Origin: Flavobacterium sangjuense
GTDB lineage: Bacteria > Bacteroidota > Bacteroidia > Flavobacteriales > Flavobacteriaceae
Length of the DNA: 64,000 bases
Assembly: GCF_004797125.1 (NCBI RefSeq)
Contig: NZ_CP038810.1
Location: 744,001 to 808,000 of the forward strand
Reading direction: 5' to 3'
Within the stretch, counting starts at the first letter, position 1. Each line of letters starts with the position of its first letter. Below are positions 43,931 to 53,456 of the stretch, piece by piece. Position numbers and translations under genes: made by a program. The notes below the pieces were generated by a model. That model was given only the letters and a program-made list of their open reading frames with translations, was not told the origin of the DNA and did no database searches.

Positions 43931-46036
43931 TTATTTCAGGATTTGGTAAGCAATCAATGCGGTTATATAAGCAAATCCACTCATAAAAATCAACTGGACT
44001 AATGGCCATTTCCAGGAATTGGTTTCCTTCTTTGTTATGGCAAGCGTACTGGCACACTGCATCGCGAAAGCATAAAATAACAGCAACGAAACGCCGGTCG
44101 CAAAGTTGAATACTTTTCTGCCGTCATCATGAACTTCAGATTCCATTCGGTTTTTTATTGTTGAGTCATCATCACTTTTACTTCCAACACTGTAAATGGT
44201 TGCCAGTGTTCCGACAAAAACTTCACGAGCCGCAAAAGAAGTAACCACAGCAATACCGATTTTCCAATCATAACCCAAAGGTTGAATTACAGGTTCAATA
44301 GATTTCCCGATGATTCCAATATAGGAATGCTCTAATTTATATTCAGAAACCCTGTCCGAAATCACAGATGGATTTATCTTCATTGGAGAAGAATAAACTT
44401 CTTTTTCAACTATGTTTTGAGCGTTTTTAAAATCATTTCCAGGACCATGTGAACCCAAAAACCATAGGATTATTGAGATTGCCAAAATAATTTTCCCGGC
44501 TCCAAAAACAAATGATTTTGTTTTTTCAATTACGTTAATCGCCACATTTTTAAAAAGCGGCAATTTGTAATTTGGCATTTCAACAACGAAGTACGATTTG
44601 GTTTTAACCTTTAAAATTTTATTTAAAATGTAGGCCGAAAAAATCGCCATTCCAAAACCCAAAAGATATAATATCATCAGTGTTGCGCCTTGCAAACTGA
44701 AAACACCAAATAAGCGTTTGTTTGGAATTATCAAAGCAATCAAAATGGCATAAACCGGTAAACGTGCTGAGCATGTTATAAATGGTGTAACCAAAATGGT
44801 AATTAGTCGTTCTTTCCAGTTTTCAATATTTCTTGCACTCATAATCGCTGGAATCGCACAAGCTGTGCCCGAAATTAACGGCACCACACTTTTGCCCGAA
44901 AGTCCGTAACGTCTCATGATTTTATCCATCAAAAAGACAACACGGCTCATATAGCCACTTTCTTCAAGTACAGAAATAAAGAGAAAAAGAAACGCAATTT
45001 GCGGAATGAAAATTACTATTCCGCCAATTCCCGGAATGATTCCTTCGCTAATTAAATTGGTAAATTCTCCAGCCGGAAGATGCGTTTTAGCATAATTTGC
45101 CAAATCGGCAAAAGAGGCATCGATAAAATCCATCGGATAACTCGACCAATCAAAAATAGATTGGAAAATCAAAAGTAAAATACCAAAGAAAATAGCGTAA
45201 CCAAAAATTTTATGCGTTAGTACTTTGTCTAATTTGGAGCGCAAATCGGTGGCGTTTGTTGAGTCGATGGTTTGCCCAACTTTCAAAGTGTCATTGATAA
45301 ATTGGTATCGTTTGATAGTTTCCTTTTGCTGTAACCGTTTTAAATCGGAATGCGATTTTGTGAAAGTATTTCGGATTTCATTTCGTTCCAAATTCAAAAA
45401 ATTCACATCCTGCGTAATCACCAGCCAAAGTTTGTACAACAACTGATTTGGAAAAGCATGACGGAGTTTATTGAAATATTCAACGTCAATAATCGAAGCA
45501 TTAAGACAAGGTTCGCTGGAAAGATTTTTATAATCGACAATCGTGTTCTTAAGCTCATCAATTCCAATGCCTTTTCGGGTACTAACCAAAACAATTCTGG
45601 TTTTTAGCTGAACCTCCAAAAAGGAAATATCCAGTGAAATCCCTTTTGATTTCATTCTATCAGTCATGTTAATGACAAGAATGGTCGGAATTTCCAAATC
45701 TTTTATTTGGGTAAAAAGTAAAAGGTTTCTTTTTAAATTTTCAACATCTGTAATTACAACGGCAACATCGGGAAAGAGTTTGTCGTTTTTATTAAGCAAT
45801 AATTCGATGACAACATTCTCGTCAATCGAACTTGCATTCAGGCTATAAGTTCCGGGTAAATCAAGAATATTGGCTTTGATTGTATTGGTTAATTTGCAAA
45901 AACCCAATTTTTTTTCAACGGTAATACCGGGATAATTTCCAACCTGTTGCTTCAATCCTGTCAATTGGTTGAAAACCGAAGTTTTTCCGGTATTTGGATT
46001 TCCAATTAAGGCAACATTGATGTTCTGGATGCTCAT
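43931..46036 (-). CDS. feoB: Ferrous iron transport protein B
   Basis: A 701-residue Fe2+ transporter. The N-terminal GTPase has the P-loop GNPNTGKT (12-19), the switch segment QQVGNYPGITVEKK, DLPGTYSLNASS, and NMTD. A helical GDI-like part and about ten membrane helices follow, with the conserved GTACAIPAIMSARNI and TCSARLPVYAILI gate motifs. It is preceded by feoA (6-bp gap) and followed directly by the Cys-rich gene. Confidence 0.97.
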   Translation of the reverse strand: MSIQNINVALIGNPNTGKTSVFNQLTGLKQQVGNYPGITVEKKLGFCKLTNTIKANILDLPGTYSLNASSIDENVVIELLLNKNDKLFPDVAVVITDVENLKRNLLLFTQIKDLEIPTILVINMTDRMKSKGISLDISFLEVQLKTRIVLVSTRKGIGIDELKNTIVDYKNLSSEPCLNASIIDVEYFNKLRHAFPNQLLYKLWLVITQDVNFLNLERNEIRNTFTKSHSDLKRLQQKETIKRYQFINDTLKVGQTIDSTNATDLRSKLDKVLTHKIFGYAIFFGILLLIFQSIFDWSSYPMDFIDASFADLANYAKTHLPAGEFTNLISEGIIPGIGGIVIFIPQIAFLFLFISVLEESGYMSRVVFLMDKIMRRYGLSGKSVVPLISGTACAIPAIMSARNIENWKERLITILVTPFITCSARLPVYAILIALIIPNKRLFGVFSLQGATLMILYLLGFGMAIFSAYILNKILKVKTKSYFVVEMPNYKLPLFKNVAINVIEKTKSFVFGAGKIILAISIILWFLGSHGPGNDFKNAQNIVEKEVYSSPMKINPSVISDRVSEYKLEHSYIGIIGKSIEPVIQPLGYDWKIGIAVVTSFAAREVFVGTLATIYSVGSKSDDDSTIKNRMESEVHDDGRKVFNFATGVSLLLFYAFAMQCASTLAITKKETNSWKWPLVQLIFMSGFAYITALIAYQILK

Positions 46037-46042
46037 GCTTGA

Positions 46043-46279
46043 TTATTTCTCATGGATTTCAACTTCAATCTCACGAGCAGTTTCCTTTCTGATAGCCAAA
46101 TGAGAACCATTATTTACATTCAGATAAATGGGATCGCCAAGCGGTGCAATTTGGATAATTTCCAAAGTGTTGTCAGGGAAGCAACCCATTTCTAAAAGCT
46201 TTAGCGGAATTTTATCCAAATCAACATAAGTGATTGTGGCGATGTCTCCAATTTGTAATAAATCAACAGTGGTTTTCAA
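46043..46279 (-). CDS. feoA: Ferrous iron transport protein A
   Basis: A 78-residue SH3-like protein (LLQIGDIATITYVD, LKLLEMGCFPDNTLEIIQIAPLGDP, LAIRKETAREIEVE). FeoA assists FeoB at the inner face of the membrane. It is the first gene of the feoAB-Cys-rich operon, with a promoter element at 46306-46313. Confidence 0.95.
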   Translation of the reverse strand: MKTTVDLLQIGDIATITYVDLDKIPLKLLEMGCFPDNTLEIIQIAPLGDPIYLNVNNGSHLAIRKETAREIEVEIHEK

Positions 46280-46305
46280 TGCTTATTTAGATTGAATTAA
46301 GATTA

Positions 46306-46313
46306 CAAAAGTA
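46306..46313 (-). promoter_or_regulatory. Putative -7 promoter element of feoA
   Basis: The minus strand reads TACTTTTG, a perfect TAnnTTTG, 27 bp before the feoA start. No clear iron-box is visible to me. Confidence 0.5.
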
Positions 46314-46353
46314 AGCATAAATTGAGAATATTAAGTGATAAATGTCAGTTTAA

Positions 46354-47028
46354 CTACTTTTTATCATTTTCGCAAAGCCAATTGATATCGTCAATCAGGC
46401 GATTGATTTCTTCTTTTTTAGTTCCGTCATAAAAGCCACGAACTCTTCTATGCGCATCGACTAAGACAAAATTTTCGGTGTGCACCATATCATACAATTC
46501 ATTTGGCTTGCCCAATTTTACTGCCAGATATGATTTTCGCGCCAAGCTGTAGATATCTTTTTTGTCGCCCGTAACCAAGTTCCATTTGGAGTCAATAACA
46601 CCTTTTTCGAGAGCATATTTTTTCAAAACAGGAACACTGTCAATTTCCGGAGTTACCGTATGCGAAAGCAGCATCACTTTTGGGTTATTTAAAATGGCTT
46701 TTTGAACATCAACCATATTGGTGGTCATAATTGGGCAAATGGACTGACAAGTAGTGAAGAAAAAATCGGCTACATAAATTTTGCCTTCATAGTCTTTTTG
46801 CGTAATTACTTTTCCGTTTTGATTGATAAACGAGAAGTCGGCAATTTTATGTTCCCGGGCAATATACTGAACAGTTGAATCGACTAATTCAGGATTGACG
46901 GCTGAAGGATTGTAGATGGGAAGTGTTTTACTTGGTTTTAAAACATTGTAAAACAATGTAATGGTTATGATGGAAAAAATCACAAAAGTTCCAATAAAAA
47001 TCCTATATTTCTTTATGGTATCGAGCAT
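46354..47028 (-). CDS. SCO family copper chaperone/thioredoxin-like protein
   Basis: A 224-residue protein with one N-terminal membrane anchor (about 10-30) and a periplasmic thioredoxin fold. The copper site is C94-x3-C98 in FFTTCQSICPIM with the later His183 (YDMVHTENFVLVD). SCO proteins supply copper to cytochrome oxidase subunit II. It is monocistronic, between feoA and the divergent M13 peptidase. Confidence 0.92.
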   Translation of the reverse strand: MLDTIKKYRIFIGTFVIFSIITITLFYNVLKPSKTLPIYNPSAVNPELVDSTVQYIAREHKIADFSFINQNGKVITQKDYEGKIYVADFFFTTCQSICPIMTTNMVDVQKAILNNPKVMLLSHTVTPEIDSVPVLKKYALEKGVIDSKWNLVTGDKKDIYSLARKSYLAVKLGKPNELYDMVHTENFVLVDAHRRVRGFYDGTKKEEINRLIDDINWLCENDKK

Positions 47029-47071
47029 TCTTTTTTTTACTTAATAACAGTTTGACCTGCGGTATTGGGTG

Positions 47072-47079
47072 CAAAAGTA
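47072..47079 (-). promoter_or_regulatory. Putative -7 promoter element of the SCO gene
   Basis: The minus strand reads TACTTTTG, identical to the feoA element, 44 bp before the start codon. Confidence 0.45.
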
Positions 47080-47165
47080 CAAAAGCAAGTCCTTTCTTTG
47101 TAACATTTTGAAAGCAATTAAGACATATAATTCTGTTAAAAAATCTTTTCTTTCATCAGAAAGAA

Positions 47166-47173
47166 TAAATTTG
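47166..47173 (+). promoter_or_regulatory. Putative -7 promoter element of the M13 peptidase
   Basis: TAAATTTG fits TAnnTTTG and lies 27 bp before the ATG. I see no TTG at -33. Confidence 0.5.
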
Positions 47174-47199
47174 TACCACTAAAAATAAACCAACTATTT

Positions 47200-49254
47200 A
47201 TGAAGTTCACTATTCTTTCAAAAACATTGTTGACAGCAGCTGTATTTACAAGTGCTTTTCAAATCAATGCACAGCAAAAAACACCTGGAATTAATTTGTC
47301 TTTGATGGACAAAAAGGTAAGTCCAAAAAACGATTTTTTTAAGTTTGTTAATGGGACATGGTTAAAAAATACAGAAATCCCGGCAGATAAAACCCGTTGG
47401 GGAAGTTTTGATGAATTGCGTCAAAACACAGATAAAGATGCATTGGCTATCTTAAAAGAGGCGACTAAAAATCCAAAGTATGGTTCAAATACCGATCAAG
47501 GGAAAGCCATAAACATGTATAAAGCAGCTATGGATACCGTGGCAAGAAACAAGCACGGAATTGATCCGATACGTCCTTATTTAGCAAAAATTGACGCAGT
47601 TAAAAACATGGTCGATTTGCAAAAATTGATGATGGAGACAGAAGCTAAAGGTGGTGGTGTTGGATTTTTTGGCGTTGGAATTGGGGCTGATGACAAAAAC
47701 AGTAACCGAAATGTGGTAAGTTTAGGAGTTGGCGGATTAGGATTGCCAGATAGAGATTACTATGTTTCAGAGGATAAAGATTCTCAGGAAAAAAGGGCTA
47801 AATATGTACTGCACGTAGCAAGAATGTTACAGTTCTTAGGAGAAAAACCAGAGCAGGCAAAAGCAAATGCGGATAAGATTTTGGCTTTAGAAACAGCAAT
47901 GTCAAGTCCAAGATTAGACAGAGTTGAAAGAAGAGATGCCAGAAAGCAATACAATCCAACAGCGATTTCTGATTTGCAAAAAATGGTTCCGGCTATTGAT
48001 TGGAACACCTATTTAGCTCAAGTTGGCTTCAAAAAATTAGACACTATTATCGTAAGCCAACCTCGTTATATGACAGCCTTACAAAAGATTTTTACTGAGA
48101 ACAAAGTTGAAGATTGGAAAGCGTACATGCGTTGGATGTTGTTAAGAGGTTCTGCATCGACATTATCAACTGATATTGAAACGGCTAACTGGGAGTTTTA
48201 CGGGAAAACATTGACTGGTGCTTTGAAACAAAGACCGCGTCATGAGAAAGCGCTTCAGGTGGTTAACGGAACCGTTGGAGAGGCTCTAGGAAAATTATAT
48301 GTTGAGCAAAAGTTTCCTGAAGAAGCAAAAGGAAAAGCAGCCAAAATGATTAAAAATATCATGCGTGCTTATGAAAACAGAATCAACAATTTAGCTTGGA
48401 TGTCTGCAGAAACCAAAACAAAAGCGATTCAAAAATTAAATAGTTTAACGATTAAAATTGGATATCCTGACAGATGGAAAGACTATTCCGCTTTAACGAT
48501 TAAAAGCCCGGACGAAGGCGGAAGCTTTTTTGAAAACGGAAGAAATGTAGCGGAATGGAATTGGAAAAAAGATTTAGAAAAACAAGGTAAACCAGTAGAC
48601 AAGACAGAATGGGGAATGTCTCCTCAAACCGTTAATGCGTATTACAATCCATCATATAATGAGATTGTTTTCCCGGCAGCAATTTTACAACCGCCTTTTT
48701 ATAATTATCAAGCAGACGAAGCGGTAAATTATGGTGGAATCGGAGCGGTTATCGGTCACGAAATTTCACATGGTTTTGACGATGAAGGTTCAAGATATAA
48801 TGCAGAAGGGAATCTTGTAGATTGGTGGACTGAAGATGATTTAAAACAATTCACAGCATTAGGTGGCGCATTGGCAGACCAATATTCAGCTTTAGAACCA
48901 TTGCCTGGAGCTCATGTTGACGGGAAATTTACTTTGGGTGAAAACATCGGAGATTTAGGTGGAATTAACGCCGCTTATGATGGTTTGCAATTATATCTAA
49001 AGGAAAATGGAAACCCTGGATTAATCGATGGATATACACCAGAGCAACGTTTGTTTATTTCATGGGCAACTGTTTGGAGAAGCAAAATGCGTGATGAAGC
49101 TTTGAAAAATCAACTAAAAACTGATCCACATTCACCTGGAATGTACAGAGCTTACGTACCATTGTTAAACCTGGATACTTTCTATAAAGCGTTTGATATC
49201 AAACAAGGAGACGGAATGTATCTTGAACCAAACAAACGAGTTAAAATTTGGTAA
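47200..49254 (+). CDS. M13-family zinc endopeptidase (neprilysin-like)
   Basis: A 684-residue exported metallopeptidase. After a signal peptide (about 1-24, ending INAQQ) comes the M13 body. The zinc site is H520-E-I-S-H524 with the third ligand E581 in GENIGDLGG, and VNAYYNPSYNEIVFPAAILQ is the conserved substrate-binding region. It ends PNKRVKIW rather than the CxxW of eukaryotic members. It probably degrades peptides in the periplasm. The gene ends in a strong terminator. Confidence 0.95.
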   Translation: MKFTILSKTLLTAAVFTSAFQINAQQKTPGINLSLMDKKVSPKNDFFKFVNGTWLKNTEIPADKTRWGSFDELRQNTDKDALAILKEATKNPKYGSNTDQGKAINMYKAAMDTVARNKHGIDPIRPYLAKIDAVKNMVDLQKLMMETEAKGGGVGFFGVGIGADDKNSNRNVVSLGVGGLGLPDRDYYVSEDKDSQEKRAKYVLHVARMLQFLGEKPEQAKANADKILALETAMSSPRLDRVERRDARKQYNPTAISDLQKMVPAIDWNTYLAQVGFKKLDTIIVSQPRYMTALQKIFTENKVEDWKAYMRWMLLRGSASTLSTDIETANWEFYGKTLTGALKQRPRHEKALQVVNGTVGEALGKLYVEQKFPEEAKGKAAKMIKNIMRAYENRINNLAWMSAETKTKAIQKLNSLTIKIGYPDRWKDYSALTIKSPDEGGSFFENGRNVAEWNWKKDLEKQGKPVDKTEWGMSPQTVNAYYNPSYNEIVFPAAILQPPFYNYQADEAVNYGGIGAVIGHEISHGFDDEGSRYNAEGNLVDWWTEDDLKQFTALGGALADQYSALEPLPGAHVDGKFTLGENIGDLGGINAAYDGLQLYLKENGNPGLIDGYTPEQRLFISWATVWRSKMRDEALKNQLKTDPHSPGMYRAYVPLLNLDTFYKAFDIKQGDGMYLEPNKRVKIW

Positions 49255-49274
49255 TCAAATTCCAATTATAAATA

Positions 49275-49307
49275 AAAACCTCAAGGTAATACTTGAGGTT
49301 TTTTTAT
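49275..49307. terminator. Terminator between M13 peptidase and small membrane gene
   Basis: AAAACCTCAAG (49275-49285) pairs with CTTGAGGTTTT (49292-49302), with T tracts on both strands. The stop codon of the convergent gene lies inside the hairpin. Confidence 0.88.
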
Positions 49308-49532
49308 GCTTTTTAGTAAGCCAATTACACTGATTATCGCCCAGGTTCCTTCGAGAACCACGAAAGGCCAAAACCGAATAAGATAGGAAGAAAAACAGGC
49401 AATGGCGCCACCAAGAATATTCAAAGTATAGAATAGAATTCCATCTTTTTTTATCAGTGAAAATATATTCAGAAAATAAGCTATCAGGATTAATCCAACA
49501 CCGATTGTTCCGATGATGTCTGTTGTATTCAT
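49281..49532 (-). CDS. Small three-helix membrane protein (CBU_0592-like)
   Basis: An 83-residue hydrophobic protein with about three membrane helices (IIGTIGVGLILIAYFLNIF, LFYTLNILGGAIACFSSYLI, FVVLEGTWAIISVIGLLK). It resembles the small CBU_0592-type membrane family of unknown function. It overlaps the preceding epimerase-like gene by 4 bp, which indicates coupled expression, and ends inside a terminator hairpin. Confidence 0.78.
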   Translation of the reverse strand: MNTTDIIGTIGVGLILIAYFLNIFSLIKKDGILFYTLNILGGAIACFSSYLIRFWPFVVLEGTWAIISVIGLLKSIKKPQVLP

Positions 49533-50332
49533 AGTGTCATTTTTTTAAATTTATAACCTAAAGTGTTTTCCAGTTTATTACTCAAAATTGTTTTTCCGAC
49601 CGAGATTTTAGTTTCGTCAAATTCCGGTAACGGTAAATTTAGTTCTAAAGCTTTTTGGATGTAATAGTCTTTTCGTGTCGGATGAAATGGAGCGACAGCA
49701 TTGAAAGTTTCTCCGAAAGAATTTTGTTCGATTATTGTTTTGATGATTCCAATGCAATCCGTTTGATGAATTAAATTGATTGGAGCCTCCGGATTTTCGA
49801 TATCTTTTCGTCCCGCCAAAAAATGTACTGGATGTCGTTCTTCGCCGATTAATCCGCCAAAACGAACAACTGTAGTTTTGAAATTTGCATTGTTTTGCAA
49901 AAGGTTTTCTGCTTGTAATAATTGTTTTCCGCTTTCCGAATTGGGATTTGGTTTTGTTGATTCGGCAGCAATAGAATTATCATCAGCATAAACCGAAGTT
50001 GAACTTATAAAAACAACTTTTTTAATCTTCGATTTTTCGATACACGGAATCAGATTCTGAATTTTTTTGACAAAGTTTTCGCTGGTAACACTTCGCAATT
50101 TGGGCGGAATATCAATAATCAGGATTTCTGAAGTTGCAAGAAACGAATCGATTTCTCCTTTTATTTTATCTTCAGAAACTTCAATTTGAAACGCTTCAAT
50201 TCCGGCATCTTTTAAAACCGGAATTTTATCCAAAGAAGTAGTCGAACCTTTTACTGAAAATCCTTTTTCCAATAATGATTTTGCCAAAGGCAAACCAAGC
50301 CAACCACAACCTAAAATAGAGATTTGCTTCAT
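49529..50332 (-). CDS. NAD(P)-binding epimerase-like protein
   Basis: A 267-residue Rossmann-fold protein. The start ISILGCGWLGLPLAKSLLEKG is the dinucleotide-binding loop, and VVFISSTSVYAD near residue 105 is the active-site strand of the extended SDR family. This matches the YeeZ-like group annotated as NAD(P)-dependent epimerases. The substrate is unknown. It overlaps the M28 peptidase gene by 4 bp at its start. Confidence 0.85.
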   Translation of the reverse strand: MKQISILGCGWLGLPLAKSLLEKGFSVKGSTTSLDKIPVLKDAGIEAFQIEVSEDKIKGEIDSFLATSEILIIDIPPKLRSVTSENFVKKIQNLIPCIEKSKIKKVVFISSTSVYADDNSIAAESTKPNPNSESGKQLLQAENLLQNNANFKTTVVRFGGLIGEERHPVHFLAGRKDIENPEAPINLIHQTDCIGIIKTIIEQNSFGETFNAVAPFHPTRKDYYIQKALELNLPLPEFDETKISVGKTILSNKLENTLGYKFKKMTL

Positions 50333-52716
50333 CGTTTCAAGCTGTCAACTGCAACATTCAAAGTATCTCTTCGTTCGTAATAATTCCTCATAGCAGGAGT
50401 TTTAACCAGAGTTTTTGGCGATGGTTTTAGCTTCTGTTTGATAATCACGGCATCGTTTAAAACAAAAGGCGTTGGAATCATTCCCAGTTTTCTTCGAGTC
50501 ATTTTTATCGAAGGATTTGCCAATAAATCAAACGAGCTTTCCACTAAATCTAAATCCAGTTTTTGTGAATTTGAAATGGAGAATTCCAATTCTAACGGAA
50601 GATTGCCCACAACATAATAGGTTAACAATTTGCCCAAAGTTTTGGAAGCAATATTGCTTTTAAAATCAATCGGTTTTACACCATTGGCTTTTAAATTATT
50701 GATTTGACTATTGTTGTTTACAAAAACATCATAACGATTTACGCCTCGGTTTGGCGTGATTTTTATTTTGTACAGATGCTGATTTCCTTTAATGGTATCA
50801 CGAAGAAATTCAATGGTTGGTTTCTGAATATTCTTCAGTGGAGCGTCAGCCATAAAAGTATATTGTGAACCATATTTGCTATATAGTTTATTCGAGTTTA
50901 AAGTGGTCGCTGCTTTTGGTTTTTCACCCAAATAGGTTTTTGTCCATTCGTCTAGATTGTTGTCATAGGTTGCCCAATTCGTTTTGTTTGCATCAGCATC
51001 TAAAATGTAGACCAAACTGTTTGGCTTTGCTTTTTCATTGGTATAATCCGAAGTTTGATGCGCTTTGATAAAAAATCCAATTGAAACTAAAATAAAGAAG
51101 ATGGCCCAAATTCCTTTTTTGACATACGAACCAAAAATGGGTAACAATAAAGTAAAACTTAAAACTGTCAGCACTGCACTTCCAAACAAAATTTTTAATC
51201 CCAAACCAATTGGAAACATCTGAATAAAAGGCACCAAAATTATCAGCGTTGGAATAGCCAAAAGACAATTCAATATCCAACCCGATTTTTGCGTAAGCAC
51301 ATAAAAGCCTAACATCAACGAACTGGCAATAACCGGAATTATCAAAAATCCGGCGCCTTGAAGTTTAAAAGCAATGCCAAGATTGATAAGCAGCCAAACA
51401 AATAATGGCGCCACCATTTGACTCATTTCCGGATTTCGTTTGCCGTCATTTTGATAAAACAAAAAGCAAATCGCTAATGTCAAACTCACAAAAGCATAAA
51501 TATAATCGTGACCATTATAGGTAAATCCGTGAAGAATGTCGTTGTATTGCGGATAGAAATTCAACAGCAATTTCCAACCTACATAAGTCAATACACCTGC
51601 CGTAACAAGTGAACCTAAAAGCGGCACAAATCCTTTTATGATTTCGTCCAAACGAAGTGCACGTTTCCCCAAACCAACAAAAACAAATAGTAAAAACAAT
51701 CCAAAAGCTACAATCAGCATTGGTAAAATCCATCCAAAAGGATAACTCACAAAACTAAAGGGCACATTGAAATAGACTTTGTTATCGGCCGAATTAAAAT
51801 CAGTCAAATCAGCATTTGAAAAATAATTCAGCAACGGAAACAAATAACTTCCCTGATGCGCCAAGGTTTTCGGATCAAGATTTTCATATTTATCTTGTGC
51901 CGTGTGATAATTAAAATGACTGTCGATAAAAGCGAAATTAAACCCTTGAATTTTTCCCCTTTCTCTGAAAACAGTCAAATCGGTATCGTTTGGCAACATT
52001 TTATAAATGCTGTACATCAACGAATTCGAAACAGGATAACTCACATTTCCTGCTTTGAACGCATCAACCATTTTGGCATTTCCGTCATTGGTTTCCATCA
52101 GCATATAACTTGGTCCGGAACTTCCGCGCGCTTCAAAATTCAAAACCAAACCAACTTCTTTGGACAATTTATGTTCTGTGACAAAAAGCGCTGCACCATT
52201 CAAACCCAATTCTTCAGCATCGGTAAAAAGAATAATGATGTCGTTTTTGTGTGGCGTTTTATTGTGTAGAAAAGCACGAACGTTTTCCAAAATTGCAGCA
52301 ATGCCCGAAGCGTCATCACTCGCGCCTTTGGAGTACGAATGTGGCGCCGAATCATAATGCGAAAGCAATAGTAATGCTTTGGTGTTTTTGGAACCTTTTA
52401 TTGTAGTAACAATGTTTTTTGATTTGACCAAGGTTCCTTTTTCGGTCATAGTAAAACCTTCCTGAACTGAGGTTTCTAAACCTAAATTTTGTAATTCTTT
52501 TTGGAGATAATTGGCAACAACTTCGTGGTTTTTGGAACCAATAAAATGAGGTTTTTTCGAAATTTCTTTTACGGTTGCTAGAGCTCTTTTGGTAGAAAAC
52601 TCCGAAAGCGGCGCTTCCGTTTGGTCATAACTTTGTGGCATCATAAAGAAGAAAATACCGAACAGCAATGCCACAAGAACTAATAGGGAATAAATCGAAG
52701 TATTATTTTTTCTCAT
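50329..52716 (-). CDS. M28-family membrane metallopeptidase
   Basis: A 795-residue protein with an N-terminal membrane helix (about 10-28), then an M28 zinc aminopeptidase domain, then eight or so membrane helices (about 320-545) and a C-terminal extracytoplasmic domain. Zinc ligands are in LLSHYDSAPHS, GASDDASGIAAILE and FTDAEELGLNGAALF. It faces the periplasm and probably trims peptides. It overlaps the next gene by 4 bp and follows the zinc-ribbon gene after 10 bp. Confidence 0.92.
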   Translation of the reverse strand: MRKNNTSIYSLLVLVALLFGIFFFMMPQSYDQTEAPLSEFSTKRALATVKEISKKPHFIGSKNHEVVANYLQKELQNLGLETSVQEGFTMTEKGTLVKSKNIVTTIKGSKNTKALLLLSHYDSAPHSYSKGASDDASGIAAILENVRAFLHNKTPHKNDIIILFTDAEELGLNGAALFVTEHKLSKEVGLVLNFEARGSSGPSYMLMETNDGNAKMVDAFKAGNVSYPVSNSLMYSIYKMLPNDTDLTVFRERGKIQGFNFAFIDSHFNYHTAQDKYENLDPKTLAHQGSYLFPLLNYFSNADLTDFNSADNKVYFNVPFSFVSYPFGWILPMLIVAFGLFLLFVFVGLGKRALRLDEIIKGFVPLLGSLVTAGVLTYVGWKLLLNFYPQYNDILHGFTYNGHDYIYAFVSLTLAICFLFYQNDGKRNPEMSQMVAPLFVWLLINLGIAFKLQGAGFLIIPVIASSLMLGFYVLTQKSGWILNCLLAIPTLIILVPFIQMFPIGLGLKILFGSAVLTVLSFTLLLPIFGSYVKKGIWAIFFILVSIGFFIKAHQTSDYTNEKAKPNSLVYILDADANKTNWATYDNNLDEWTKTYLGEKPKAATTLNSNKLYSKYGSQYTFMADAPLKNIQKPTIEFLRDTIKGNQHLYKIKITPNRGVNRYDVFVNNNSQINNLKANGVKPIDFKSNIASKTLGKLLTYYVVGNLPLELEFSISNSQKLDLDLVESSFDLLANPSIKMTRRKLGMIPTPFVLNDAVIIKQKLKPSPKTLVKTPAMRNYYERRDTLNVAVDSLKR

Positions 52717-52726
52717 TAAGACAAAA

Positions 52727-53077
52727 TTAATGTTCTTTTTTTACTAACATATAAAAATCGTTATCCAAAAATCGATAACCTTGGTCATACACAAAATAAT
52801 AAGTGTTACCAGTTCCCGTATTTAGTATGTTGGTAAAAAAATCAAAGTCGAAACCTTTGCTTAACAGCTTGGATTTCGTGGTTTTTGATTTCCCTTCCAG
52901 ATTGAGGTCTGACAAAATTCGGTAATTTTTGCGTAACTTGTTGTTGATGTTACGCATATAATTTGTGCTGTCTTTGTTTATTTTGTTGTTGTAAGCATTG
53001 CGACAGCCATCGCTGCAGAACTTTTTGTCCTCGCGACCTACAATTTTTTCACCACATTCTAAACAGACTTTACTCAT
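52727..53077 (-). CDS. Small zinc-ribbon protein (DUF2116-like)
   Basis: A 116-residue protein whose N-terminus has a four-Cys zinc ribbon: C5 and C8 (VCLECGE), C21 and C25 (KKFCSDGCRNAYNN). The rest is basic and helical, with no other motif. I chose the ATG at 53077; the frame could open at 53143, but the extra residues would be translated from a dispersed intergenic repeat. Its job is unknown. Nucleic-acid binding is plausible. Confidence 0.78.
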   Translation of the reverse strand: MSKVCLECGEKIVGREDKKFCSDGCRNAYNNKINKDSTNYMRNINNKLRKNYRILSDLNLEGKSKTTKSKLLSKGFDFDFFTNILNTGTGNTYYFVYDQGYRFLDNDFYMLVKKEH

Positions 53078-53082
53078 TTTTT

Positions 53083-53152
53083 TGTCATTGCGAGGAACGA
53101 AGACAATCGAGCGCAGCGACAGATCGCAAGCTAATCTCATCATCCCTAATAA
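53083..53152. repeat. Dispersed repeat element (copy C, first part)
   Basis: GTCATTGCGAGGAACGAAGA and the following CGAGCG...AAGCTAATCTCATCATC match the inner part of copy A (25251-25386, minus strand) at about 50 of 61 positions. It lies 5 bp upstream of the zinc-ribbon start codon. Confidence 0.7.
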
Positions 53153-53195
53153 TAATTTCTTCTAGGAGCGAAAGGCTTGGGCATTTTTGGATTCC

Positions 53196-53243
53196 GTTTT
53201 CCCGCTGTCCGCTCTACTTCGTGCCGCTTCCATCGGGGCTAAA
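53196..53243. repeat. Dispersed repeat element (copy C, second part)
   Basis: TTTTCCCGCTGTCCGCTC...CCATCGGGGCTAAA matches the outer parts of copy B (CCTGCTATCC, ATCAGGGCTAG) in a shortened form. Between this and the ssb start (53457) the remaining 210 bp are A/T-rich and hold no gene that I can support. Confidence 0.5.
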
Positions 53244-53456
53244 CCGGAATTATCTTTTGTATTTGTCAGCCTTTTCTCATTCAAATATAATAAAAATATT
53301 TCCGTTTACAAACGTTTACAAACAATTACAACCGAAAGTAAATGCTTATTTACCGAATAATTTTCGCAAACCGTCACAACTTTGCCTCGTTGATTTGACA
53401 CAACAATCTCAAACAACAAAACTATTTTTAACAATAACATTTAAATTTTAAACGCC

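Noticed and set aside
43824..44057. A 77-codon minus-strand frame overlapping the end of feoB
   Set aside because: It lies in another frame of feoB and of the Cys-rich gene, both of which have strong support; its own sequence has no family likeness.
51856..52269. A 137-codon plus-strand frame inside the M28 peptidase gene
   Set aside because: It is antisense to the zinc-site region of the peptidase and has no coding signs.
52963..53451. A 162-codon plus-strand frame before ssb
   Set aside because: It runs antisense through the zinc-ribbon gene and through two repeat elements, with a Cys/Arg-rich product that does not look coding.
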